The notes under the pieces were generated by a model that saw only the letters and a program-made list of their open reading frames with translations, was not told where the DNA came from and did no database searches. Below, piece by piece: positions 7,532 through 15,163 of a stretch of 19,257 nt of DNA. Made by a program: the position numbers and the translations under genes. Each line of letters opens with the position of its first letter. The stretch's first letter is position 1. The DNA is from JANOYJ01 sp031373225 (GTDB lineage Bacteria; Pseudomonadota; Alphaproteobacteria; Rhizobiales; Rhizobiaceae), in NCBI GenBank assembly GCA_031373225.1, contig JANMMM010000013.1, forward strand, positions 1-19,257. The letters run 5' to 3'.

Positions 7532-7792
7532 ATGAAAATGCGGAACTCAATCGTCGGAATGGCGGCCCTTGCAGGCCTCCTGACAGGCTGTGCGCAGGAT
7601 GATTTCATGCGCACTGAGGGGCTGACCTTGGCCGCCGGCGACGCAGTGGCGACAAACTCGGCGCTGCAGATCATTGATCCGTGGCCGGCGGGTGTCGAAG
7701 ACACGGCGCTCAATCCGCCTGCGGACCGAACAAAACCCGGTGACACGAAAGTGGCGCCATCCGCCCCGGCCACCGCCGGCGGTCAGCCTTAA
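7532..7792 (+). CDS. Small lipoprotein in the CpaD position of the Tad operon
   Basis: Predicted lipoprotein of 86 residues (84 if the second ATG is used). A hydrophobic stretch ends in the lipobox LLTGC, so the lipid-modified cysteine would be C20 (C18 from the second ATG). The mature part has the recognisable block GDAVATNSALQIIDPWPAG and a Pro/Ala-rich tail. The AAGGAAG site at 7524-7530 is too close to 7532 but 7 bases from the ATG at 7538, so 7538 may be the true start. It lies 6 bases after cpaC and 20 before cpaE, where other Tad loci carry CpaD, a lipoprotein of over 200 residues; this protein is far shorter and I cannot align it to CpaD. Similar short proteins appear in rhizobial Tad loci (from memory). 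Function unknown; a secretin-associated role is inferred from position. Confidence 0.85.
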   Translation: MKMRNSIVGMAALAGLLTGCAQDDFMRTEGLTLAAGDAVATNSALQIIDPWPAGVEDTALNPPADRTKPGDTKVAPSAPATAGGQP

Positions 7793-7812
7793 TTTAACTG
7801 CGGAATTCCGAC

Positions 7813-9018
7813 ATGGCTGCCTCCAAGACCCAACATATCGTTCTGGTTTCGACCGACAAGAATCTTGCGCAAGAGATCAAGACCGCATTCTCGGCGTTCG
7901 AGGCGACCGAGCTTGCCGCCATTCATAAGCCGGTCGCCGATCTCGGCAACGAGCTGCACGGCGTAGAGAACGGCGTGGCGATCATTGATCTGGACACACG
8001 CAAGCTCGACGAGCTTGAATCGCTTCAGCGTGTGATGCGCCGTCTTGACGGCGGAATGCCGGTGATCGTCGTGGGGCAGGAGTTTGACCCGGCCACTGCC
8101 CGCGTGATGATGCAGCTGCGCGTCTCCGATTTTCTGGTGAAGCCGATCTCAACCGCCGATCTGGTGCGCTCTTGCGTCAGGGCGCTGAAAGGCTCGGAGG
8201 CGGCGGCGAGCGAGTCGCAGGTGCTGACTTTCATGCCGGTCGCCGGCGGCGTCGGCAACACGACAATCGCGCTGGAAACGGCGTTCCTGCTGCACAATTC
8301 GGCGGTGCGCGGCGCATCGACCTGCGTGGTGGATTTAAACTTCCAGCAGGGCGTCTGCGCGGAATATCTCGACCTTGAGCCGCGCTTTGACATCACCGAA
8401 ATCGAAAACCAGCCGGAGCGCCTCGACAGGCGCCTACTGGACGTGATGCTGTCCAAGCATGAGAGCGGGCTTTCCGTGCTCGCCGCGCCGGTGCAGCCGA
8501 CGGAGATGCGCTCGTTCAATGCGGATGTTGTCATCCGGATGCTCGACCTTGTCTCAGCCTATTTCGACAATGTCGTCATCGACATGCCGCGCACCTGGTT
8601 TCCATGGACTGAAGCGGTGCTGCTGGGTTCCGACCGGCTGTTCCTCGTCACCGAAATGACCGTGCCGTGCCTTCGCCACACGCAGCGCCTGATCAAGGCG
8701 ATTGATCAGGCTGTCGGCAAGCAGATCAAGCCGCAGGTCATCGCCAACCGTTTCGAGAAGCGCGCCTTCGAGAACGGCATACGGCAGGCGGATGTCGAAG
8801 AGATTCTCGGCGACCATTTTGTCGGCGGCATTTCCAATAATTACCGGCTGGTGCGCGAGGCGGTGGATCGGGGCGTGCCGCTGCATTCCATCGACAAGAA
8901 TTCCAATGTCGTCAATGACTTGAAGCGCATCATTCTTCCCGGCGAAGCGCCTGCCGCCATTGTCGAGAAGCGCGGCATTTTGAGCTATGGCCGCTCGCTG
9001 CTGAAACGGGCAGGGTAA
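7813..9018 (+). CDS. cpaE: Pilus localisation protein CpaE/TadZ with degenerate P-loop
   Basis: Receiver-like plus MinD/ParA-like protein that places the Tad machine in the cell. Residues 7-128 form an atypical receiver domain (D59 in AIIDLD, K110 in FLVKPI). Residues about 136-390 are the MinD/ParA-like domain: degenerate P-loop MPVAGGVGNTT (142-151 region), D174 in CVVDLNFQQG, and VVIDMPRTW. Both P-loop positions that are lysine in KGGxGKT are changed (A144, N149), so ATP binding and hydrolysis may be weak or lost; deviant Walker A boxes are known in TadZ proteins. Length (401) is normal. The ribosome site is weak (GGA near 7803). cpaF starts 6 bases after its stop. Confidence 0.92.
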   Translation: MAASKTQHIVLVSTDKNLAQEIKTAFSAFEATELAAIHKPVADLGNELHGVENGVAIIDLDTRKLDELESLQRVMRRLDGGMPVIVVGQEFDPATARVMMQLRVSDFLVKPISTADLVRSCVRALKGSEAAASESQVLTFMPVAGGVGNTTIALETAFLLHNSAVRGASTCVVDLNFQQGVCAEYLDLEPRFDITEIENQPERLDRRLLDVMLSKHESGLSVLAAPVQPTEMRSFNADVVIRMLDLVSAYFDNVVIDMPRTWFPWTEAVLLGSDRLFLVTEMTVPCLRHTQRLIKAIDQAVGKQIKPQVIANRFEKRAFENGIRQADVEEILGDHFVGGISNNYRLVREAVDRGVPLHSIDKNSNVVNDLKRIILPGEAPAAIVEKRGILSYGRSLLKRAG

Positions 9019-9024
9019 CTGGAC

Positions 9025-10458
9025 ATGGGCAGCCGTTTTTCCGCATTTCAGGGCAAGGCCGGTGCCGCGCAGGCGCAGCCGGTCGAAATTCCCGCCGACA
9101 TCGCCAAAGCCGTGCAGATTCCGCGCTCGAACCGCGCGGCGCCCGCCAAGCAGGATGCGCTGTCGGCTCAGGACGTTCGGATGAACGACCGCACGCTGGA
9201 CGCCCGCGTCCGGCTGCACAGAAAGCTGATTGAAGAGATCAACCTTGTGGCGCTGGAGCGGCTGCCGCAGGATGAGATGCGCAAGGAAATCAAGGGCTTC
9301 GTCGTTGAAGTTGCGCAGAGCGAGCGGCTGGCGCTCAATGTCAGCGAGCTTGAAAGCCTGGTGGACGACCTTGTCGACGAGATGGTCGGCCTCGGCCCGC
9401 TGGAGCCGTTCCTGAAAGACCCAAGCATAAGCGACATTCTGATCAACGGCCACGAGAACTGCTTTGTCGAGCGCGGCGGCAAGCTGGTGCCTGTGGCCAT
9501 TCCGTTCAAGGACGAGGCGCATCTGCTGCGCATCGTCAACAAGATCGTCGCGGGCGTCGGACGGCGCATCGATGAATCCTCGCCGATGTGCGACGCGCGC
9601 ATGAAGGACGGCTCGCGCTTCAATGCGGCGATCCGCCCGGTGGGCGTGGATGGGCCGCTGGTGTCGATCCGCAAATTCTCCAAGAACAAGCTCGGTTTTC
9701 ACCGGCTGGTCGAGTTCGGCGCGCTGACGCAGAACATGGCGGAAGTCATCGCGGCGGCTGTGAATGGGCGCGTCACCACTATCATTTCCGGCGGCACGGG
9801 TACGGGCAAGACGACGATGCTCAACGCCCTGTCGGCTTTTATTCCCGACGATGAGCGACTCATCACCATCGAGGATGCCGCCGAGCTGCAATTGCAGCAG
9901 CCGCATGTGGCGCGGATGGAAACGCGGCCGGCCAATATTGAAGGGCAGGGCGAATTAAAACAGCGCGACCTTGTGAAGAACGCGCTGCGCATGCGGCCCG
10001 ACCGGATCATTCTCGGCGAGTGCCGCGGCGAAGAGGCGTTTGACATGCTGCAGGCGATGAACACCGGCCATGAAGGTTCGATGGCGACCATCCACGCCAA
10101 CACGCCGCGCGACTCTGTCGCCCGGCTTGAGCAGATGCTCGGCATGACTGGAATGCCGATGACAGTGCAGTCGATCCGCAGCCAGATTTCCAGCGCCATC
10201 GGCCTGATTGTGCAGCTGACGCGGTTGGCCGACGGCAAGCGCAAGGTGACGAGCGTTGCCGAGATCACCGGCATGGAAGGCGATGTCATCCAGATGCAGG
10301 AAATCTTCAAATTCGTGCGCACCGGCACGGCCAATGACGGTTCCATCGAAGGCCATTTTGAGGCGACAGGCATCCGCCCGCGTTTCCTTGAGCATCTTTT
10401 GGCGATGGGCATTGAATTTCCCGGCGCCTATTTCGAACCCGGCAAACCAAAGGCCTGA
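9025..10458 (+). CDS. cpaF: Tad secretion ATPase CpaF (TadA)
   Basis: Cytoplasmic hexameric ATPase of the type II/IV secretion family that powers pilus assembly. The 477-residue product has a variable N-terminus of about 60 residues, a helical N-domain (VRLHRKLIEEINLVALERLP), the conserved LGPLEPFLKDPSISDILING segment, the Walker A motif GGTGTGKTT with catalytic K262, an Asp/Glu box (LITIEDAAELQLQQPH), a Walker B-like GECRGEEAFDMLQAMNTGH, and the His box ATIHANTPRDSVAR. It belongs to the CpaF/TadA group, supported by its place between cpaE and tadB. Start at 9025 follows the cpaE stop by 6 bases with only a weak ribosome site (CTGGAC), suggesting coupled translation. Confidence 0.97.
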   Translation: MGSRFSAFQGKAGAAQAQPVEIPADIAKAVQIPRSNRAAPAKQDALSAQDVRMNDRTLDARVRLHRKLIEEINLVALERLPQDEMRKEIKGFVVEVAQSERLALNVSELESLVDDLVDEMVGLGPLEPFLKDPSISDILINGHENCFVERGGKLVPVAIPFKDEAHLLRIVNKIVAGVGRRIDESSPMCDARMKDGSRFNAAIRPVGVDGPLVSIRKFSKNKLGFHRLVEFGALTQNMAEVIAAAVNGRVTTIISGGTGTGKTTMLNALSAFIPDDERLITIEDAAELQLQQPHVARMETRPANIEGQGELKQRDLVKNALRMRPDRIILGECRGEEAFDMLQAMNTGHEGSMATIHANTPRDSVARLEQMLGMTGMPMTVQSIRSQISSAIGLIVQLTRLADGKRKVTSVAEITGMEGDVIQMQEIFKFVRTGTANDGSIEGHFEATGIRPRFLEHLLAMGIEFPGAYFEPGKPKA

Positions 10459-10461
10459 CGC

Positions 10462-11430
10462 ATGTTTTCCGGGGACAGCGCCATCTATGTGGTCTATGCG
10501 GCGGCGGCTTTGTGCGGCATCATGATCGCCGAGACGGCGTATCTGCTGCTGGCGCGCGGCAATGACCGGCGCGATGCGATCAACCGGCGCATGCGGCTGA
10601 AGGTCAAGGAAGTGTCGCAGCGCGATGTGCTCCTTCAGCTGCGCAAGGAGCGCGGGCTGGAGAATGCGCGCTTTTCCGCCGCCACGTTGAAATTCCTGCA
10701 GACATTGCGCGTTCAGTCGGGCCTCAGTATGGCGCTGCCGAAGTTTCTTGGGTTCACTTCGCTCGCGGCAGCCATTATTTCCGGTCTGCTATTTCACTTT
10801 TCTCATTCGCTCCTTACGGCATTGATCGCCTTTCCCCTGCTCTTGCCGCTGACGCCTTTCATGACACTGCGGCGGATGCGCAAGCGGCGGCACAAGATTT
10901 TCGGCGTGCAGCTGCCTGAAGCGCTCGACCTCATCACGCGCGGCTTGAAGGCCGGCCATCCGGTGCCGGTGGCGATCGCCATGGTGGGGCGTGAAATGCT
11001 GGATCCGGTTGGCACAGAGTTCGGGCTGGTGGCCGACGAGATCACTTATGGCTCCGACATGGTCACGGCGCTGAACGGCATGTATGACCGGGTCGGGCAG
11101 GAAGACCTGCCGCTGTTTGTGACGGCGGTGTCGATCCAAAGCACTTCGGGCGGCAATTTGCGCGAAATTCTCGACGGGCTGTCGCAAGTGATAAGGGGCA
11201 GGGGCAAGCTGCGGCGCAAGATCAGGGCGATCTCGGCGGAGGGCCGCATGTCGGCGATCATTCTGACCGCTGTCCCGGTTGCGCTGTTGACCGTTCTCAC
11301 TGTCTTCATGCCGCACTTCTACGCGGGAGTCACCGACAAACACATGACCTGGTACCTTTTGGGATTTGCCGCCTTCTGGCTTGGGCTGGGCAATTTCATC
11401 ATGGTGCGCATGGCGAATTTCAGGTTCTGA
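10462..11430 (+). CDS. tadB: Tad inner-membrane platform protein TadB (T2SSF)
   Basis: Polytopic membrane protein of the GspF/T2SSF family that forms, with TadC, the inner-membrane platform driven by CpaF. The 322-residue product shows an N-terminal helix (8-31), a central hydrophobic pair (95-133), the cytoplasmic T2SSF domain (about 149-262, with LPEALDLITRGLKAGHPVPV and SIQSTSGGNLREILDGLSQVI), and two C-terminal helices (264-284 and 297-316). A basic stretch (RRMRKRRHK, 137-145) follows the central pair, fitting positive-inside topology. It begins 3 bases after cpaF and ends 2 bases before tadC. Confidence 0.94.
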   Translation: MFSGDSAIYVVYAAAALCGIMIAETAYLLLARGNDRRDAINRRMRLKVKEVSQRDVLLQLRKERGLENARFSAATLKFLQTLRVQSGLSMALPKFLGFTSLAAAIISGLLFHFSHSLLTALIAFPLLLPLTPFMTLRRMRKRRHKIFGVQLPEALDLITRGLKAGHPVPVAIAMVGREMLDPVGTEFGLVADEITYGSDMVTALNGMYDRVGQEDLPLFVTAVSIQSTSGGNLREILDGLSQVIRGRGKLRRKIRAISAEGRMSAIILTAVPVALLTVLTVFMPHFYAGVTDKHMTWYLLGFAAFWLGLGNFIMVRMANFRF

Positions 11431-11432
11431 CG

Positions 11433-12395
11433 ATGGAAGCCTTTCTGGAGACAATCGCCTCTTTGAAGCCGGACAATTCAATTGCGCTGGTTGCCGCAAT
11501 GCTGCTCGCCGGGTTTTCGCTTCTTGGCTGGTCACTCTATTCAAACCGCAGCGACCGCCGGGGTGTCAAGCAGCGATTGCGCATTGACGCTTCGCCAAAG
11601 GCGTCCGACAAAACGGAAACGGCGAAGCGGGCGGAATCGATAGTGTCGGAATCCACGCTTAACAAGGCCAAGGAATTTTACGCCAAGAACGATCCGGAAA
11701 GCGTGGCGCGGCTGCGGATGAAGCTGGTGCAGGCGGGCTTCATGGCGCCGGGCGCGGTCGGTTATTTTCTCGTCGCCCGCTTCGCGCTTCTGGCGCTTTT
11801 CGCCGTCGGGGCGTTTGCATGGAGCAATTTCTCTTCGCAGGAGGCGAGCGCGGCAAGCCGCTGGGGCCTTGTGATATTCGGCGCGGGCTTCGGCTATTTT
11901 GCTCCGACGCTTTGGCTCGGGCAGCAGGCCCGGACCAGACTTCGGGAATACCGCAACGGCTTTCCAGATTTCATGGACCTGATGATCGTCTGCGCCGACG
12001 CGGGCATGAGCCTTGAGGCGGCGGTGGAGAGGGTGTCGCGCGAGATTGTCAAAACATACCCATCGCTCAGCGAAAACCTGATGCTGGTAACCATCGAGCT
12101 TCGCGCCGGGCGGCAGATGGAGGAGGCGCTGAGGGCGCTGTCGGAACGCATCGGGCTGGATGAGGTGCGCTCGTTTGCAACGCTGCTGCAGCAGTCGAAA
12201 GAGCTAGGCACCAGCCTTTCGGCGGCGCTCAGGGTGTTTTCCGATGAGATGCGCCACAAGCGCATGTCGCTGGCCGAGGAAAAGGCGCATTCACTGCCGG
12301 CCAAAATGTCAGTGCCGGTGACAATGTGTATTCTGCCGGTGGTCATGCTGGTCGCAGTCATTCCGATCATCGTGCAGATTTCCGGGGCGGAATAG
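11433..12395 (+). CDS. tadC: Tad inner-membrane platform protein TadC (T2SSF)
   Basis: Second GspF-family platform protein, paralogous to TadB. The 320-residue product has helices at about 16-36, 110-131 and 144-163, a cytoplasmic T2SSF domain (about 175-290, with FPDFMDLMIVCADAGMSLEAA and FATLLQQSKELGTSLSAALR), and a C-terminal helix (293-315). The FMDLMIVCADAGMSL pattern is typical of TadC and differs from the TadB version, EALDLITRGLKAG. It follows tadB by 2 bases, consistent with one transcript and coupled translation; a 125-base leader separates it from tadD. Confidence 0.94.
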   Translation: MEAFLETIASLKPDNSIALVAAMLLAGFSLLGWSLYSNRSDRRGVKQRLRIDASPKASDKTETAKRAESIVSESTLNKAKEFYAKNDPESVARLRMKLVQAGFMAPGAVGYFLVARFALLALFAVGAFAWSNFSSQEASAASRWGLVIFGAGFGYFAPTLWLGQQARTRLREYRNGFPDFMDLMIVCADAGMSLEAAVERVSREIVKTYPSLSENLMLVTIELRAGRQMEEALRALSERIGLDEVRSFATLLQQSKELGTSLSAALRVFSDEMRHKRMSLAEEKAHSLPAKMSVPVTMCILPVVMLVAVIPIIVQISGAE

Positions 12396-12402
12396 GTAAA
12401 GT

Positions 12403-12431
12403 TTGAGAGATAATTCCAGCTCCTGTTATCC
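12403..12431 (+). promoter_or_regulatory. Candidate promoter for tadD
   Basis: TTGAGA (12403-12408) and TTATCC (12426-12431) are separated by exactly 17 bases in the tadC-tadD gap, the only long gap in the pilus operon. The -35 box is close to TTGACA; the -10 box is poor. The leader downstream is AT-rich (TTTTTAGAGGTTTTTTGC). This is a weak prediction. Confidence 0.22.
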
Positions 12432-12520
12432 ACATCAAGGCACTGATTTTTAGAGGTTTTTTGCTATCAAATGCTCCAAGAGCGGCATGTGGAATCGGCC
12501 GCGCACTGAGGGCAGGGCAC

Positions 12521-12982
12521 ATGAAAATTCTCAACACCGCAATGATCGCCGCCGCGTTTGCTTTGGCGGGCTGCCAAGCGAACCAGATTGACCAGAACAC
12601 CACAAAAGCGATTGACACCGTGGTCACTGATATCAGCGCCGCTGACCTGAAAGCCGGCAAAGAGCAGTTTCTTGAAGCCAATTACGGCCTCTCCGAGAAA
12701 AAGTTCCGCAAGGCTGTCGAACTGCGCGGCGACAATGCCGAAGCATGGATGGGCCTTGCCGCTTCATATGACCAGCTTGGACGCTATGATTTCGCCGAGC
12801 GCGCCTACCAGCAGCTGTTCAAAATTTCCGGACGAAAGCCTCAGATTGTTTCCAACTACGGCTATTCGCAGATGTTGCGCGGCAACAAGAAAGAGGCGAA
12901 GAAGCTCTTCCAGGAAGCCGCCAAGGCAATGCCTGAAAATCCCCGCATCATAGCCAACCTGAAGCTTCTCTCGACGATCTGA
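12521..12982 (+). CDS. tadD: TPR lipoprotein TadD
   Basis: Lipoprotein of 153 residues with tetratricopeptide repeats, an accessory protein of Tad pilus assembly. The N-terminus (MKILNTAMIAAAFALAGC) ends in a clear lipobox with C18. TPR-like helix pairs occupy about 43-148 (AWMGLAASYDQLGRYDFAERAYQQLF; YGYSQMLRGNKKEAKKLFQEAAKAMPENP). The frame is open to a TTG at 12461, but the ATG at 12521 is chosen because GAGGG (12508-12512) lies 8 bases before it and it gives a proper signal peptide. It is the last gene of the pilus cluster, converging on radC with a 64-base gap. TadD is the best name from context; TPR lipoproteins alone are not specific. Confidence 0.86.
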   Translation: MKILNTAMIAAAFALAGCQANQIDQNTTKAIDTVVTDISAADLKAGKEQFLEANYGLSEKKFRKAVELRGDNAEAWMGLAASYDQLGRYDFAERAYQQLFKISGRKPQIVSNYGYSQMLRGNKKEAKKLFQEAAKAMPENPRIIANLKLLSTI

Positions 12983-13046
12983 CACCACGCGTCCTCGTCG
13001 CCGCTCCACCCGCCTCGCCAAAGTCATGCGGGCTGGCCAGTGGAAC

Positions 13047-13823
13047 TCAAATCAGCTGAAGCCCCTTCAAACTCGCATGCCCGTCCCGCCCGATGATGAT
13101 ATGGTCATGCACTTCGATCCCCAGCGGCTTTGCGGTCTGAATAACCGTCTTGGTCATCTCAATATCCGCCCTTGAAGGCGTCGGGTCGCCGGACGGGTGG
13201 TTGTGGACGAGGATGATCGCTGTGGCGGAGAGTTCCAGCGCGCGCTTCACAACTTCGCGCGGATAGACCGGCGTGTGGTCCACCGTGCCGGTCTGTTGCA
13301 CCTCGTCGGCGATGATGGCGTTTTTCTTGTCGAGGAACAGAATGCGGAACATTTCGCGCGTTTCAAACCCCATCGAGGCGCGGCAATAGTCGATTACCTT
13401 TTTCCACGACGACAGCACCTCGCGCCCGGTAATGTCGGCCTTCAGCATCCGGTGCGAAATGGCGGAAATGATCTTGATGTCCCGCGCCGTCGCCTCGCCG
13501 ACGCCCTCGACCTCGGTGAGCAATTGCTCCTGCGCGCCAAACACTTCCGGCAATGACCTGAATCTGTTTAGGAGAGCCTTGGCGACCGGTTTGGTGTCAG
13601 CGCGTGGAATGGTGCGGAACAGGATCAGCTCCAGCAGCTCATAATCCGCCAGCGCGTCCGCTCCGGTCTCATGGAAGCGCTCGCGCAGACGGTCGCGGTG
13701 GCCGTGATAATGTTTGGGACCGGATTCCTTGGCGAGGCGTTTGGCCGTGGCGCGCGCGTCGAGCGGCACTTCTGCGAAGAAGCCGCGCTCGTCCGCGTCG
13801 TCCGATTTCCCGTCTTTTGGCAT
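13047..13823 (-). CDS. radC: RadC/YeeS JAB-domain protein
   Basis: RadC-family protein; the historical link to DNA repair has been questioned and the biochemical role is not settled. The 258-residue product has an acidic N-terminus (MPKDGKSDDADERGFF), a UPF0758 N-domain with a helix-hairpin-helix (LTEVEGVGEATARDIK), and a C-terminal JAB1/MPN-like metalloprotease domain with the complete metal motif HNHPSGDPTPSRAD. The ATG at 13821-13823 is preferred because GGCGGGG stands about 7 bases before it and its N-terminus resembles rhizobial RadC; an upstream ATG at 13842-13844 would add seven residues but has no ribosome site. It lies downstream of metC on the same strand. Confidence 0.92.
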   Translation of the reverse strand: MPKDGKSDDADERGFFAEVPLDARATAKRLAKESGPKHYHGHRDRLRERFHETGADALADYELLELILFRTIPRADTKPVAKALLNRFRSLPEVFGAQEQLLTEVEGVGEATARDIKIISAISHRMLKADITGREVLSSWKKVIDYCRASMGFETREMFRILFLDKKNAIIADEVQQTGTVDHTPVYPREVVKRALELSATAIILVHNHPSGDPTPSRADIEMTKTVIQTAKPLGIEVHDHIIIGRDGHASLKGLQLI

Positions 13824-13909
13824 GTCAGGCCCCGCCGTTCTCATTGGAAGCTAGCGCTTTACATGACGGTGGTCGAGACCCTGCGGCCTGCTGCAAAAGA
13901 GGCCCCGTC

Positions 13910-15085
13910 CTATGCCGAAGCCGCCGCAAGCCCACGGTCAATATCGGCCGAAAGGTCGGCGACATCCTCAAGGCCGATCTGCAGCCGGATGATTGGACCC
14001 GGATAGCCGCCCTTTGCAAGTGTGCGGTCGGCAATCGAGACATGGACGGCCAGACTCTCATATCCGCCCCATGAATATCCAAGGCCGAAGATCCGCAGCG
14101 CATCGAGAAATGCGAATGCGGCTCGGGTGGCAGGCTCTTTCAGCACAATCGAGAAAATGCCGCTGGAGCCGCAAAAGTCGCGTTTCCAGAGTTCGTGCCC
14201 GGGAAATGAGGGCAGCGCGGGATGCAGAACCTGTGAAATACGCGGATCGGTCTCCAACTGCTCGGCGAGCCTAAGCGCGCTTTGCTGATGCCGTTCCAGC
14301 CGGACCCCCATTGTCCTCAACCCGCGGAGAATCTGGTATGCGTCATCGCCGCCGACGCACAGGCCCAGTTCCATATTGGCATTCTTCAAGCGGGCCGCAC
14401 AGCCTGCGTTGGCGGACACCGAGCCCATCAGAACGTCTGAATGACCCGACGGGTATTTAGTCGCCGCATGAATCGAAATATCAACGCCATGGTCCAAAGG
14501 CTTGAAAAACAAAGGTGTCGCCCATGTGTTGTCCATCATCACCACCGCGCCGCGCTCGTGCGCGGCTTTGGCAATTGCCGGAATGTCCTGCATTTCAAAT
14601 GTGTTGGATCCAGGTGACTCGGTGAACACGACCTTTGTGTTCGGTTTCATCAGCGCCGCAATGCCTGCGCCAACCGCCGGATCATAGTAGTCGACTGACA
14701 CACCCAGGGACTTCAGCATGCCGTTGGCAAAACGGCGGGTGGGAAAATAGACGCTGTCCACGATCAGCGCATGGTCTCCAGCCTCAAGAAATGCCAGCAG
14801 CGGCACTGTGACGGCCGCGAGGCCGGATGGCACCAGGATCGTCGCGGCGGAGCCTTCCAACTCGTCAATGGCGGCGCACAGGGCATCCGTTGTTGTCGTG
14901 CCGTGTGTGCCGTACGTGTATTTCTGCGTCCGCGCGCTCATTGCGGCGGCGTTGGGAAACAGCACGGTTGACGCATGCACGACCGGCGGATTGACAAAGC
15001 CGTGGTAGTCAGAAGGGTCATAGCCGCAATGGGCAAGCCTTGTGTTGATGCCGAGGTCAGACGGATTGCGTATGTCGTTGGCCAT
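13910..15085 (-). CDS. metC: Cystathionine beta-lyase (MetC)
   Basis: PLP enzyme of the Cys/Met metabolism family that cleaves cystathionine to homocysteine, pyruvate and ammonia in methionine synthesis. The 391-residue product has the family features YTYGTHGTTTTDAL, the substrate/PLP region LVPSGLAAVTVPLLAF, the PLP-phosphate aspartate in VVMMDNTWATP, and the PLP lysine K210 in HAATKYPSGHSD, the same number as in the E. coli enzyme. C-terminal GYSWGGYESL also matches MetC. The ATG at 15083-15085 is chosen because GGAG lies 8 bases upstream; an upstream ATG at 15121 would add 12 non-conserved residues. Related gamma-lyases or synthases are less likely because of the SWGGYES motif. Confidence 0.93.
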   Translation of the reverse strand: MANDIRNPSDLGINTRLAHCGYDPSDYHGFVNPPVVHASTVLFPNAAAMSARTQKYTYGTHGTTTTDALCAAIDELEGSAATILVPSGLAAVTVPLLAFLEAGDHALIVDSVYFPTRRFANGMLKSLGVSVDYYDPAVGAGIAALMKPNTKVVFTESPGSNTFEMQDIPAIAKAAHERGAVVMMDNTWATPLFFKPLDHGVDISIHAATKYPSGHSDVLMGSVSANAGCAARLKNANMELGLCVGGDDAYQILRGLRTMGVRLERHQQSALRLAEQLETDPRISQVLHPALPSFPGHELWKRDFCGSSGIFSIVLKEPATRAAFAFLDALRIFGLGYSWGGYESLAVHVSIADRTLAKGGYPGPIIRLQIGLEDVADLSADIDRGLAAASA

Positions 15086-15163
15086 GAATTCAACTCCGCT
15101 TGTTCCATTCCGCTTAGCCATGCCGTATTAAGAGCGCAATCCCTGCAGGTTCGGGCCGGCCAA

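Noticed and set aside
8554..9906. 450-codon open frame on the minus strand opposite cpaE and cpaF
   Set aside because: It crosses the boundary of two certain genes, has no recognisable domain and an unnatural His/Arg/Gln-rich composition; long antisense frames are expected in high-GC coding DNA.
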